Source: Marinobacterium rhizophilum
GTDB lineage: Bacteria; Pseudomonadota; Gammaproteobacteria; Pseudomonadales; Balneatricaceae
Direction of reading: 5' to 3'
DNA length: 64,000 nt
NCBI RefSeq assembly: GCF_024397915.1
Contig: NZ_CP073347.1
Coordinates: 434,001 to 498,000 of the forward strand
Part shown: positions 51,837 through 61,109 of the stretch, one piece after another
Layout: each line of letters starts with the position of its first letter
How positions within the stretch are numbered: position 1 is the stretch's first letter
The notes under the pieces: model-generated
What the model was told of the DNA's origin: nothing
Databases searched by the model: none
What the model saw: only the letters and a program-made list of their open reading frames with translations
Made by a program: the position numbers and the translations under genes

Positions 51837-52577
51837 TCAGGTTGCGCCTGCGAGCAGGCGCACACCCTGCACCACAACCAGCACGGCGCCGAGCAGTGAC
51901 ATCGACAGCAGCAGCGGCTTGGCGCTCTGCTTGTCGACGTGGCGGTCGATGCGCCGGGCGACAAAGACACCGGCAACCAGGCCCGGCACCATCTTGAGTG
52001 TCAGTATCAGGGATTCCAGCGGCAGGTTATCGGTCAAGGCCAGCATTATCAGGGTGATGGGCAGGCCGGCCAGAAAGAAGGCCGCCAGTTCGCTGCGGGC
52101 CGTCAGTACGTTGGATTCCTGATAGACCAGTGCCATGGGCGGCCCGCCCACCGAGGTTGCAGTACCGATGATGCCGGAGAAAAAGCCGGCAACGGACAGT
52201 GAACGAGTGGACATGCTGATGCGGATGGTATTGCGCCAGCTAAGGGCAACCGAGACAAAGAGTGTGCCGCCCAGAATCAGGCTCAGTGCCCCGGGAGACA
52301 CCGAAGCCAGCAGCATTGCGCCGAGCCACGAACCCGGTACCCGGGCGACGAGTGCCGGCATCAGGCGCCGCCACGACAGGTGCTGTCGGCCCCGTGCCAC
52401 CATGTAGCCCGACAGCAGGGCGCCCAGAATGATCAGCGGTACCGGTACAAAGAGCGGGTCGATCAGAAACAGCAAGGGCGCGGCCACCAGCGCAAACCCA
52501 ATCCCCACGACACCCTGCAGAGCAATGCCGAGCGTGACGACAAGCAGGGCCAGAAAGTCCCAGAGGCTGTAAATCAT
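51837..52577 (-). CDS. TauE/SafE family membrane permease
   Basis: A 246-residue integral membrane protein of about eight segments. GVVGIGFALVAAPLLF and SVAGFFSGIIGTATSVGGPPMALVYQ are the two repeated TauE/SafE motifs. Members export sulfite, sulfoacetate or related anions. There is no sulfonate pathway nearby, so the substrate is unknown. Confidence 0.88.
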   Translation of the reverse strand: MIYSLWDFLALLVVTLGIALQGVVGIGFALVAAPLLFLIDPLFVPVPLIILGALLSGYMVARGRQHLSWRRLMPALVARVPGSWLGAMLLASVSPGALSLILGGTLFVSVALSWRNTIRISMSTRSLSVAGFFSGIIGTATSVGGPPMALVYQESNVLTARSELAAFFLAGLPITLIMLALTDNLPLESLILTLKMVPGLVAGVFVARRIDRHVDKQSAKPLLLSMSLLGAVLVVVQGVRLLAGAT

Positions 52578-52718
52578 TGCAGGTCCTGTGTACCGAAAAT
52601 CATGAACGCGAAGCGGCGGGTCAGCGGGACCCGCGGCAAGGGGCGACAGTATAGTCCAGCGGGTGCGCGCACGCGCCTGCCAGTTCTCGGTTCCGGATAG
52701 GCCAGTTAGCGAGCTGGT

Positions 52719-53468
52719 TCAGCGCCCGCCGGCCCCCTGGCGGGACTGCTCGGTGTTTTCCACCAGGACCTTGTCCCCCAGCTGGTTAAAGGTTTGCCAC
52801 AGGGACTCGCTGATGGCGATACCGCTTTCCAGCGTCGCCAGTCCCGTGGCGGCAAAGGCCCTGGGTTCCACGGTGCGGCAGCTGATGCGATCATCGGGGC
52901 TGGACATCAGCTGCGCACCGATATTGACCCGATCGCTGCAGATCAGCGTCAGGGTCTGTTTTTCCAGCGGACTGCAGTCGGCCTTGAGTACCGCTTCGCT
53001 GTAGTGCGGATACTGCTCGCCGGCACTGATGCTGGCGACATGCTCGGTGGAGGGCTGGGTGCCGTTCTGCCAGTAGGCCATCATGCTGATGCCCCGCCGG
53101 CCACAGTCGGCCAGCAGCTTCAGGATGAACTTGCGGTTATGGCAATGCTGTACCTTGAGCGTGGCGATGCCGGCCTTGAGGGCCTTGGCGTGGGCCAGGT
53201 CGAGTACCAGTGCCAGGCCATTCAGGGCGCTGCGGCCATGGCAGTCGACAATGGCGGAGCTGGCGTCCTCGAACAGGAGCTCCACGGGCGCCTTGTCGTC
53301 ATCGTTGACGTAGGGCAGGGCGCGTTCGAGTTCGCTGAACCCCTGTTCCCCGTGCATTTCGAGCCAGCTCACCATCTGGGCAGCATCTTCATAGGTGCCC
53401 ACGAAGTAGCCCATGCCCTCGAAGGAGCGCTTGAGGGTCGCGTTCAGTTCGTTCAGTGAAATACGCAT
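52719..53468 (-). CDS. DUF3726 family protein
   Basis: A 249-residue cytosolic protein of the DUF3726 family, with no recognised enzyme motif. It begins inside the last base of the stop codon of the upstream gene (TGATG), so it is translationally coupled to it. No function is assigned. Its place next to a catabolic operon suggests a role in the same substrate pathway. Confidence 0.7.
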   Translation of the reverse strand: MRISLNELNATLKRSFEGMGYFVGTYEDAAQMVSWLEMHGEQGFSELERALPYVNDDDKAPVELLFEDASSAIVDCHGRSALNGLALVLDLAHAKALKAGIATLKVQHCHNRKFILKLLADCGRRGISMMAYWQNGTQPSTEHVASISAGEQYPHYSEAVLKADCSPLEKQTLTLICSDRVNIGAQLMSSPDDRISCRTVEPRAFAATGLATLESGIAISESLWQTFNQLGDKVLVENTEQSRQGAGGR

Positions 53469-55198
53469 CAGCGGGCTTCCTCGGTGTCGATGGCCGGCGC
53501 CAGGGGCAGGAACCAGTCGTCGTCAAACGGCTGGCCGATATCGTCCAGCAGGGGCGCGCCCTGGAACATGGTGTTGCGCACCCACAGGCGCGAACGCGGG
53601 TCGAACTTGCTGACCCCGAAGAATGCCAGCTTGCAGCGCAGCAGGTGCATGGGCAGGACATCCTGGTCCAGCAGATTGGCCTGAATGTCACCGTACACGC
53701 AGTGTCGCAGGCTCTGAATGCGCCGCACGATACCGCGGTATTCCGGCTGCTGGAACAGGAAGTAGGCACAGCTGTGCTCCGGGTGCGCGCTGGCATAGTC
53801 ACAGAGCCCCGCGTAACACTGCGCGACCCGCAGACCGATGCCCAGGGGCATCTGCTTGGCGCGGCCGCAATCGAGCTCGCTGCCGCCCAGGCGCGGTTCC
53901 TGCTTTTCCTGGGAACGGTACCAGAAAGTCTCGGTGGCCCGGGGGGCGCTGAAATCGATGTCCAGCGCCCAGCGGTAGCGTTCCTCGATCAGTGCCTTGA
54001 GTTCGGACACCGACATGTTCGGTGCCAGATCCTGGTGCTCGGTCACGCCGGTATAGTCCTCCAGTTCGTCCACCAGATCCGGGTAGACCTCGTACAGAAT
54101 GGAATTGATCAGTTCCTGCCCCTGCAGCGAGCAATGCTGTTCGGCCCAGGCAATCAGGCTGTTCCAGTCGCTCAGCCGGGTCTCGGCCAGGTAGCCCTCA
54201 AGGGCCGTCAGGTCCTCGATGACCTGGGCATTCTTGCCGGTTTGCCAGGCGTCTTCGGTGACCACCTCCCGGGTGTGCCGGTGTGCCCGCACGACCAGGG
54301 TCTTGAAGCGGGCCAGGCGTTCGGTGCCGGGGACGCCGAAGGTGCGGATGCGAGCCAGGGCCAGTTCGCGCATTTCGATCCAGCGACTGATCAGCAGCGG
54401 GTGGTTGATCAGGTAGGGCGCCATGCCGAGGCCGGTGGAATTGCCGATACCGAAGTAGCGCCGGATGTGCGGCTGCAGGGTCACGGCCTGCTGCGGTGCC
54501 CGGGCGCGGGCGATATGCTCGGCCTGGGTCAGGCTGAAATTGCGCAGCATGAAACAGGTAAACATCTCGGCGGCAAAGGGGCGGGCAAAATCACTGTGCC
54601 GGGCGGCGACCTTCTGCCAGTCGGCCATGCCGAGCTTGCCGCTGCCATAAACCGCGGTGGTGCGGTAAAGGTAGCCCACCTGGGTGATGCGCTTGATGTC
54701 CGGCTGCTCGCCGCGGGCCAGCTGATCGACCACGTAGTCGAAATTGCGGGCGCTGCGGTTGGCGCGCGAGAGCACGAAAACGCGGGCATCGACCCGGCCG
54801 GCTTCCTGTTTGGGTACGTTCTGGCGCAGCTGCTCGACATAGGCGTCGTCAACGTCGCCTTCGCACAGTGCCATGGTCAGGTCCCACTGGGTGGCGATGA
54901 CGCGGTCGTTGCGATCCTCGGGCGCCAGGTAGCTGGAAAACAGCACGAAGCTGTAACGCTGTGTCGGCGTCTGGATGCGATAGACCACGGTGCCATAGCC
55001 GTCCCTGTCGAGTTCCAGGCGCACGGCGTCGATGTTCCAGCGCTCGCGCATGATGCGACGCACCAGGGTGCGCATAAAGCTGAGCCGGCTCTGGTGAAAG
55101 CTGCCAAGGCGCTCCAGGTCCATGACCTGGCTGGCGGGCCTGAGGGGCAGGGCGCCGGGGCCCTTGAGTTCAGCCTGGATGACAGCAGGATTGATCAT
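53468..55198 (-). CDS. Uncharacterised 576-residue protein
   Basis: A 576-residue soluble protein. No domain was recognised. It has no signal peptide or membrane segment, many charged residues, and a mixed helix/strand look. The ATG at 55198 follows GAGGA; the frame runs 26 codons further upstream without a good start. It is followed by the coupled DUF3726 gene. It is oriented with the LysR gene, away from the aldehyde dehydrogenase operon. The size and pairing suggest an enzyme or regulator of unknown type. Confidence 0.7.
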   Translation of the reverse strand: MINPAVIQAELKGPGALPLRPASQVMDLERLGSFHQSRLSFMRTLVRRIMRERWNIDAVRLELDRDGYGTVVYRIQTPTQRYSFVLFSSYLAPEDRNDRVIATQWDLTMALCEGDVDDAYVEQLRQNVPKQEAGRVDARVFVLSRANRSARNFDYVVDQLARGEQPDIKRITQVGYLYRTTAVYGSGKLGMADWQKVAARHSDFARPFAAEMFTCFMLRNFSLTQAEHIARARAPQQAVTLQPHIRRYFGIGNSTGLGMAPYLINHPLLISRWIEMRELALARIRTFGVPGTERLARFKTLVVRAHRHTREVVTEDAWQTGKNAQVIEDLTALEGYLAETRLSDWNSLIAWAEQHCSLQGQELINSILYEVYPDLVDELEDYTGVTEHQDLAPNMSVSELKALIEERYRWALDIDFSAPRATETFWYRSQEKQEPRLGGSELDCGRAKQMPLGIGLRVAQCYAGLCDYASAHPEHSCAYFLFQQPEYRGIVRRIQSLRHCVYGDIQANLLDQDVLPMHLLRCKLAFFGVSKFDPRSRLWVRNTMFQGAPLLDDIGQPFDDDWFLPLAPAIDTEEAR

Positions 55199-55474
55199 TG
55201 TTGTTATCCTCGTACTGCAAAAAAAAGAGTGCCCCGATAACACCGCGGGGGTGCGGCTGTGGACCTGCGGGCACACGCCGGCCAGGTCGCTGGCGGGCGC
55301 TGCAATGGCATGAATACCCGCCCCAGTTGTGAGTGAATACTCAGGCGTTTGCGCGGTCAGTACAAATCAGTTCGCTCAATCACCCGATAAGATTTTCAAA
55401 TAGTGATTGGTAATCCTACGAGTATTGCTTATTTGTAACCTGGCTATTGGCAGCCGTGCTTGGCGACACTCCTT
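55199..55474. other. Intergenic region upstream of the 576-residue protein gene
   Basis: About 276 bases without a gene. AT-rich stretches at 55375-55440 probably hold the promoter of the minus-strand 576-residue protein gene. It is also the 3' flank of the LysR gene. No terminator with a T tract was seen. Confidence 0.4.
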
Positions 55475-56371
55475 TCAGCTTTTCCGTTGCCCTTCGGTTT
55501 CGAGAATGTAATCAACCAGCGCCTGGGCCGGCGGTGTCAGGGAGCGCTGGGCCTGGCTGAGGATGCCAATTTCGCGCACCACGGCGGGGTCCGCCAGGGG
55601 GATGAATTTCAGGTTGGGGTTGTCCTGGGGAAAGGCGAACCAGGGCAGGGTGGTGATACCCATATCGACATCCAGCATGGCAATCAGCGAAATCATGTTG
55701 GAAATATAGAACTGGGCACTGTCGATCAGTTCCTCGGCATCGCTGTTGGCGAGCAGCCGTGTGGTGCCGTTGCTGATCTGGCGATGACCGCGCAGCTGCT
55801 TCCAGTTCAGCTGTGTCTCGCAGGCCAGGGGGTGATTGCGGTGGCAGACGACGCCGACGCGGTCTTCCCACACCGGGATAAAGGTCTTGTCACTCTGGGG
55901 TTCCCACAGGCTGGCGATACCGAAGTCCACCTGGCGGCTGTCTACCATCTCCAGCACCCTGTCGGAGTTGGCGTCAAAGATGCTCAGGTGCAGCTCGGGC
56001 GTATTGGCCATGAAGCGTTGCAGAATGCCGGGCAGCATGCGGCTGGCGATCGAGGGCACGACCGCAAGGCGCAGATGCCCGGTCTTGTGCTGCACCAGCA
56101 GCGCCATGTCTTCGGCGATGCGGTCGTGATGGGCGATCAGTTCCTTGGCCTGGGGCAGAAAGTGCTGGCCGAAAGGCGTGAGCTCGGTCTTGGCGGTCTT
56201 GGCGTTGCGCTTTTCAAACAGGCCTTCTCCCAGCTTGTTTTCCAGGTCGCGAATCGACAGCGAAATGGCCGGCTGGGTGCGGTGCGCCTTTTCAGCCGCG
56301 GCATGAAAGCCCTTTAGTTCGGCGACCCAGACAAAATGACGCAGCTGCGCAATCTTCAGTTCGGCCAGCAT
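55475..56371 (-). CDS. LysR family transcriptional regulator
   Basis: A 298-residue LysR-type regulator. Residues 5-64 carry the helix-turn-helix (FHAAAEKAHRTQPAISLSIRDLENKLGEGLFEK). The rest is the ligand-binding domain. AAGGAG precedes the ATG. It is divergent from the aldehyde dehydrogenase operon across 90 bases, the classic layout for a substrate-sensing activator. Confidence 0.92.
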   Translation of the reverse strand: MLAELKIAQLRHFVWVAELKGFHAAAEKAHRTQPAISLSIRDLENKLGEGLFEKRNAKTAKTELTPFGQHFLPQAKELIAHHDRIAEDMALLVQHKTGHLRLAVVPSIASRMLPGILQRFMANTPELHLSIFDANSDRVLEMVDSRQVDFGIASLWEPQSDKTFIPVWEDRVGVVCHRNHPLACETQLNWKQLRGHRQISNGTTRLLANSDAEELIDSAQFYISNMISLIAMLDVDMGITTLPWFAFPQDNPNLKFIPLADPAVVREIGILSQAQRSLTPPAQALVDYILETEGQRKS

Positions 56372-56461
56372 AATAAGTTCTCCTTATCAGGCGATATTTA
56401 CTATTAATTTTTATTATTAAACTGCCCGATCTAGTATGCAAGCAACGAATAGGAGGTGCAT
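56372..56461. promoter_or_regulatory. Divergent control region of LysR and aldehyde dehydrogenase genes
   Basis: The 90-base gap is AT-rich at 56395-56425, with TTACTATTAA and TTATTATTAA stretches that could form LysR-type T-N11-A dyads. AGGAGG at 56451-56456 is the strong ribosome site of the aldehyde dehydrogenase gene. Confidence 0.6.
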
Positions 56462-57904
56462 ATGTCTGACGCAATTTACCGTAACTACATCGATGGCAAC
56501 TGGGTTGAGGGTAGCTCAAGCGTTGCCAATATCAGCCCGTCCGATACCAGCGATCTGGTGGGACACTATGCGCAGGCCGATGCCGCCCAGACGGAGCTAG
56601 CGATAGAAGCGGCTGTGCGTGGCCAGGAAGCCTGGGCACAGAGCGGCCTGGAGCAGCGCTACTCGGTGCTGATGGCCATTGGCGATGAGCTGATTGCACG
56701 CAAGGATGAGCTGGGCCGTCTGCTGTCCCGCGAAGAAGGCAAAACCCTGGCCGAAGGCGTGGGTGAAGTCTACCGCTCCGGTCAGTTCTTCCATTACTAC
56801 GCCGCCGAAGTGCTGCGCCAGATGGGCGAGACTGCCGATTCTGTGCGCCCCGGCGTCGAAATCGAAACCCGTCGCGAGCCCGCCGGTGTGATCGGCATCA
56901 TCACTCCCTGGAATTTCCCGGTGGCTACCGGTGCCTGGAAAATTGCCCCGGCCCTGGCCTTTGGCAACGCCGTTGTGTTCAAGCCGGCCAACCAGGTACC
57001 GGCCAGCGCCTGGGCACTGACGGAGATTATCTCCCGCCAGGGACTGCCCGCCGGCACCTTTAACCTCGTGATGGGACCGGGATCTGCGGTGGGCGATACC
57101 CTGATCCACTCCAAGCGTATCAATGCACTGACCTTTACCGGCTCGCTGGAAACCGGCCGCAAGGTGGCCGCCGCCACGGCGGTGAACCTGGTGAAGTGCC
57201 AGCTGGAAATGGGCTCCAAGAATGCCCTGGTGGTACTGGATGATGCCGACCTTGAGCAGGCGGTGGAGTGTGCCGTCAGCGGCGCCTTCTTCGGCACCGG
57301 GCAAAAATGCACCGCATCCTCGCGCCTGATCGTGACCGAAGGTATTCATGACCGCTTCGTGGACGCCGTGATTGAGCGCCTCAAGCAGATCCGTGTCGGC
57401 AACCCGCTGGAGGAAGGCGTGCATATCGGTGCCGTGGCCGATGCCCGTCAGCTGGAACAGAACCTGCGTTATGTTGAGCTGGCCAAGCAGGAAGGCGCTC
57501 GCCTGGTGTTCGGTGGCGAGCGTATCCAGGCGTCCACCGAGGGCTACTACATGCAGCCTGCGCTGTTCGTCGACAGCACCAATGCCATGACCGTTAACCG
57601 CGAAGAGGCCTTCGCGCCCCTGGCCTGCGTCATCAAGGTGAAGGGTTTCGAGGAAGCCCTGGCGACCTTGAACGACACCGAGTTTGGCCTGACCGGCGGC
57701 ATCATGACCCAGTCGCTGAAATATGCCAGCGAATTCAAGCGCCGCGCCAAGACCGGTTGCGTGATGGTGAACCTGCCGACCGCCGGCACCGATTACCACG
57801 TACCCTTTGGTGGCCGCAAGAACTCCAGCTTTGGTCCGCGTGAACAGGGCAGCTATGCCCGCGAGTTCTATACCGTCGTCAAGACCACCTACATCCGCGC
57901 CTGA
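56462..57904 (+). CDS. NAD(P)-dependent aldehyde dehydrogenase, semialdehyde-type
   Basis: A 480-residue aldehyde dehydrogenase. PWNFP (Asn151), Glu249 in QLEMGSKN, and the nucleophile Cys283 in GTGQKCTASSR are intact. The pattern resembles alpha-ketoglutarate semialdehyde dehydrogenases, but the substrate is not certain. It starts the operon with a dipeptidase-like enzyme, BCCT carrier and RidA, so it probably oxidises the aldehyde end of the degraded compound. Confidence 0.93.
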   Translation: MSDAIYRNYIDGNWVEGSSSVANISPSDTSDLVGHYAQADAAQTELAIEAAVRGQEAWAQSGLEQRYSVLMAIGDELIARKDELGRLLSREEGKTLAEGVGEVYRSGQFFHYYAAEVLRQMGETADSVRPGVEIETRREPAGVIGIITPWNFPVATGAWKIAPALAFGNAVVFKPANQVPASAWALTEIISRQGLPAGTFNLVMGPGSAVGDTLIHSKRINALTFTGSLETGRKVAAATAVNLVKCQLEMGSKNALVVLDDADLEQAVECAVSGAFFGTGQKCTASSRLIVTEGIHDRFVDAVIERLKQIRVGNPLEEGVHIGAVADARQLEQNLRYVELAKQEGARLVFGGERIQASTEGYYMQPALFVDSTNAMTVNREEAFAPLACVIKVKGFEEALATLNDTEFGLTGGIMTQSLKYASEFKRRAKTGCVMVNLPTAGTDYHVPFGGRKNSSFGPREQGSYAREFYTVVKTTYIRA

Positions 57905-58003
57905 TCGAGCACCTGATCCGGCGTCGGTGCTGTTTCGCAGCCCGACGCCGGGCTTTTACTCGCCCTTAATTATCTGTCTCTTACCTTTTGCGGGGGCCAT
58001 CCG

Positions 58004-58993
58004 ATGCATAACGAACTGATAGTGATCGACGGACTGCAGTACTCCCACTGGGATCGCGGCATTTTCGAGCAACTGCGCGAAGGCGGTGTGACCGCGGTGC
58101 ACGTGACCATCGTCTACCACGAAAACGCCCGTGAAACCCTGACCCGGCTGGGGGAGTGGAACCTGCGTTTCGAGCAGCACGGCGACCTGATCATGCCGGT
58201 GCGCAACGCCGGTGATATCAGGCGCGCCAAGGAGCTGGGCAAGGTCGGTATTATTTTCGGTGCCCAGAACTGCTCGCCGATCGAGGACGAAATCGCCCTG
58301 ATCGAGGTGTTCCGCGAGCTGAATCTCATGATCATGCAGCTGACCTATAACAACCAGAGCCTGCTGGCGACCGGTTGCTACGAGTCGGACGACAGCGGCC
58401 TGACCCGCTTCGGCAAGCAGGTGGTGGGTGAAATGAACCGCGTTGGCATGATTGTGGACATGTCCCACAGTGCCGAGCGCAGCACGCTGGAAGCCATCGA
58501 GTACTCGCAGCGTCCGATCGTGATCTCCCACGCCAACCCGGATTTCTTCCACGAAGCCAAGCGCAACAAGTCCGACAGGGTGCTGCAGGCGCTGGGCGAG
58601 TCCGGTGGTCTGCTGGGTTTCAGCCTGTATCCGTTCCATCTGAAGAACGGCTCTGACTGCACCCTGGATGATTTCTGCGACATGGTGGCACGGACCGCCG
58701 ACATCATGGGTATCGAGCAGATCGGCATCGGTACCGACCTGTGCCAGGACCAGCCACTGTCGGTGCTGGAATGGATGCGCAATGGCCGCTGGTCCAAGGT
58801 CATGGACTACGGCGAAGGCTCCGCGGCCAACTCCCAGTGGCCCAGGCCCCTGTCCTGGTTCCGTGACAGTCGCGACTTCCCCAATATCACCGCAGGGCTG
58901 CTCAAGCGCGGTTTCAGTGCCGAGGATGTGGCGCGGATCATGGGGCTCAACTGGCTCAACTTTCTTGATCAGGGGTTGCAGCCCGCCGGCTGA
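58004..58993 (+). CDS. Divergent M19 (membrane dipeptidase-like) amidohydrolase
   Basis: A 329-residue TIM-barrel enzyme of the peptidase M19 family. His155 (VDMSH), His176 (VISHAN) and Asp245 (GIGTDL) metal-site residues are kept. The first metal motif DGHND reads DGLQYS, and the bridging Glu is Gln88. A similar subgroup lies beside the dgcAB genes of Pseudomonas glycine betaine catabolism, as I recall. No signal peptide, so it is cytosolic. It probably hydrolyses an amide in the degraded substrate. Confidence 0.85.
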   Translation: MHNELIVIDGLQYSHWDRGIFEQLREGGVTAVHVTIVYHENARETLTRLGEWNLRFEQHGDLIMPVRNAGDIRRAKELGKVGIIFGAQNCSPIEDEIALIEVFRELNLMIMQLTYNNQSLLATGCYESDDSGLTRFGKQVVGEMNRVGMIVDMSHSAERSTLEAIEYSQRPIVISHANPDFFHEAKRNKSDRVLQALGESGGLLGFSLYPFHLKNGSDCTLDDFCDMVARTADIMGIEQIGIGTDLCQDQPLSVLEWMRNGRWSKVMDYGEGSAANSQWPRPLSWFRDSRDFPNITAGLLKRGFSAEDVARIMGLNWLNFLDQGLQPAG

Positions 58994-59047
58994 AACCCAC
59001 TGAACAGGTGATTCCTTCCCCTAGCGGGTCTTTCTCAGGAGGCTAGC

Positions 59048-60619
59048 ATGAATAACAACAATCCAGCCCCGGCGGCGAACGCCAATGCGTCGCTCCCCCG
59101 AAACACCTTACTGGCCGGTGTGGACCTGCCGGTATTCTTTCTCAGCGGCGGTGCCCTGCTGCTGTTCGTGGTTTTTGCACTCTATGATATCGAGCTGGTG
59201 TCGGCCTGGGTCAACAGTGCCTTTGCCGCCTCGACCCAACTGTTCGGCGCCTACTGGCAGGTGCTGTTGCTGCTGACCTTTCTGGTGGGCCTTTGCCTGG
59301 CGATCGGGCGCACCGGTGCCGTGGTGCTCGGTGGCATCAAGGCGCCGGAAATATCCACCTTCAAGTGGATCTGCATCATCATGTGTACCCTGCTGGCCGG
59401 GGGCGGCGTGTTCTGGGCCGCGGCCGAGCCCATGGCACACTTTACCTCGCCGCCACCGCTGTTTGCCGGCGATGAGGCGGGCGGTGCCCAGGCGGCCTAT
59501 AACGCCCTGGCCCAGAGCTTCATGCACTGGGGCTTCCTGGCCTGGGCGATTCTCGGTAGCCTGACCGGTATCGTCTACATGTACCTGCATTATGAAAAGG
59601 GGCTGCCGCTCAAACCGCGTACCCTGCTGTATCCGGTGTTCGGGGATCGCGTGATGACAGGTCCTTTCGGCACCCTGGTGGACTCCTGTTGCGTGCTGGC
59701 GGTTGTGGCCGGCACGGTAGGGCCGATTGGCTTCCTGGGGCTGCAGGTCAGTTTCGGACTTGAAAAGCTCTTCGGTATCCCGGACACCTACAGCACTCAG
59801 GTGGCCATCCTGGTGGGGCTGATGGCGATCTATACCCTGTCCGCTGTCAGCGGTGTAACCCGCGGTATCCAGCTGCTCAGCCGGGCCAATGTGGTGCTGG
59901 CGGTCATTCTGATGGCGTTCATTCTGTTCTTCGGGCCGACCGCCTTTATTATCGACGGCTTTTTGCAGGGCTTTGGTCTCTACCTGGACAAGTTCATTCC
60001 CATGGCGACCTTCAGGGCAAGCCCGGGCTGGCTCGACTGGTGGACGGTGTTTTTCTGGGGCTGGTTCCTGGGCTACGGTCCGCTGATGGCGATGTTCGTG
60101 GCGCGTATCTCCCGTGGCCGCACCCTGCGCGAGCTGGTGCTGCTGATCTCGGTGGTGGCGCCCGTGATCACCTGCTTCTGGTTCACCATAGTCGGTGGCA
60201 GCGGTCTGGCGTTCGAACTGGCTAACCCCGGCGTGATTTCCGAGCCCTTTACCGGTTTCAACCTGCCGGCGGCGCTGCTGGCCATTACCGAACAGCTGCC
60301 CATGGGCTTCATGATCTCGGTGCTGTTCCTGATCCTGACCACCATCTTCGTGGCCACCACGGGTGACTCCATGACCTATGCCGTGTCCATGGTGATGACC
60401 GGTACTGACCACCCGCAAGCTGCGGTGCGGGTCTTCTGGGGCATCATGATGGGCGTTGTGGCAGCGCTGCTGATCTCAATCGGTTCCGGCGGTATCTCGG
60501 CGCTGCAGTCCTTTATCGTGGTGACCGCTGTCCCCGTATCCCTGGTGCTGCTGCCCTCCCTGTGGACGGCGCCGCGCATCGCGCGCCAGATGGCGCGGGA
60601 ACAAAAACTGATCGACTGA
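59048..60619 (+). CDS. BCCT family transporter
   Basis: A 523-residue membrane protein with 12 predicted segments. The family signature GWLDWWTVFFWGWFLGYGPLMAMF and FVARISRGRTLREL are present, as is GGGVFWAAAEP. Against BetP by eye, the TM4 Trp pair (HWGFLAW) is kept, but the TM8 Trp box (WWISW in BetP) reads WFLGY. It probably imports a betaine-like compound with sodium or protons. Gene order makes it the uptake step for the pathway. Confidence 0.92.
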   Translation: MNNNNPAPAANANASLPRNTLLAGVDLPVFFLSGGALLLFVVFALYDIELVSAWVNSAFAASTQLFGAYWQVLLLLTFLVGLCLAIGRTGAVVLGGIKAPEISTFKWICIIMCTLLAGGGVFWAAAEPMAHFTSPPPLFAGDEAGGAQAAYNALAQSFMHWGFLAWAILGSLTGIVYMYLHYEKGLPLKPRTLLYPVFGDRVMTGPFGTLVDSCCVLAVVAGTVGPIGFLGLQVSFGLEKLFGIPDTYSTQVAILVGLMAIYTLSAVSGVTRGIQLLSRANVVLAVILMAFILFFGPTAFIIDGFLQGFGLYLDKFIPMATFRASPGWLDWWTVFFWGWFLGYGPLMAMFVARISRGRTLRELVLLISVVAPVITCFWFTIVGGSGLAFELANPGVISEPFTGFNLPAALLAITEQLPMGFMISVLFLILTTIFVATTGDSMTYAVSMVMTGTDHPQAAVRVFWGIMMGVVAALLISIGSGGISALQSFIVVTAVPVSLVLLPSLWTAPRIARQMAREQKLID

Positions 60620-60707
60620 ACCCGCCGAAAGCGGAGGCCGGGCGGCCATAGGTGTCGCCCGCAGCCTCGGCCGGCCTTCTTAACAAGACCCGGGAACTGA
60701 AGAGTTT

Positions 60708-61088
60708 ATGAAACAGATTGTCAAAACCGACCTGTACGCCTCCAAGGCACCGCTGGAGTGGGCGGTGATCGGTAACGGAACCCTCTACACCGCGCAGATT
60801 CCCATCGACACGGCCGGACAGGTCGTTGCAGGCGGGATCGAAGCCCAGAGCCGGCAGACGATGGATAACCTGAAACATACGATAGAGGCTGCTGGTCTCG
60901 GTATGCAGGATGTCACCCAGGTGCTGATCTACGTGACAGACCGTGCGTTTCTGCCGGTGTTCAACCAGGTGTATGCGCAGTACTTCGAGGCGCCTTACCC
61001 CAACCGGGCGGCCATGGTCATTGCGGGCCTTGCCCGAGAAGAAATGCTGGTCGAAGTGGTTGCCTATGCGGCCGTCCCCGACGCCTGA
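60708..61088 (+). CDS. ridA: RidA family enamine/imine deaminase
   Basis: A 126-residue Rid protein. SKAPLEWAVIGNGTLYTAQIP, QSRQTMDNLKHTIEAAG, and the closing PNRAAMVIAGLAREEMLVEVVAYA are characteristic. The usual catalytic Arg near residue 105 is Arg in PNRAAM. It hydrolyses reactive 2-imino/enamine acids. It ends the catabolic operon, so an imine intermediate may form in this pathway. Confidence 0.9.
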   Translation: MKQIVKTDLYASKAPLEWAVIGNGTLYTAQIPIDTAGQVVAGGIEAQSRQTMDNLKHTIEAAGLGMQDVTQVLIYVTDRAFLPVFNQVYAQYFEAPYPNRAAMVIAGLAREEMLVEVVAYAAVPDA

Positions 61089-61109
61089 TTACCCGCAGCT
61101 TTGTTTGCG

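Noticed and set aside
53456..55240. Plus-strand open frame of 594 codons opposite the 576-residue protein gene
   Set aside because: Both strands are open here, but the minus frame has a ribosome site, a one-base coupling with the DUF3726 gene and a more natural composition.
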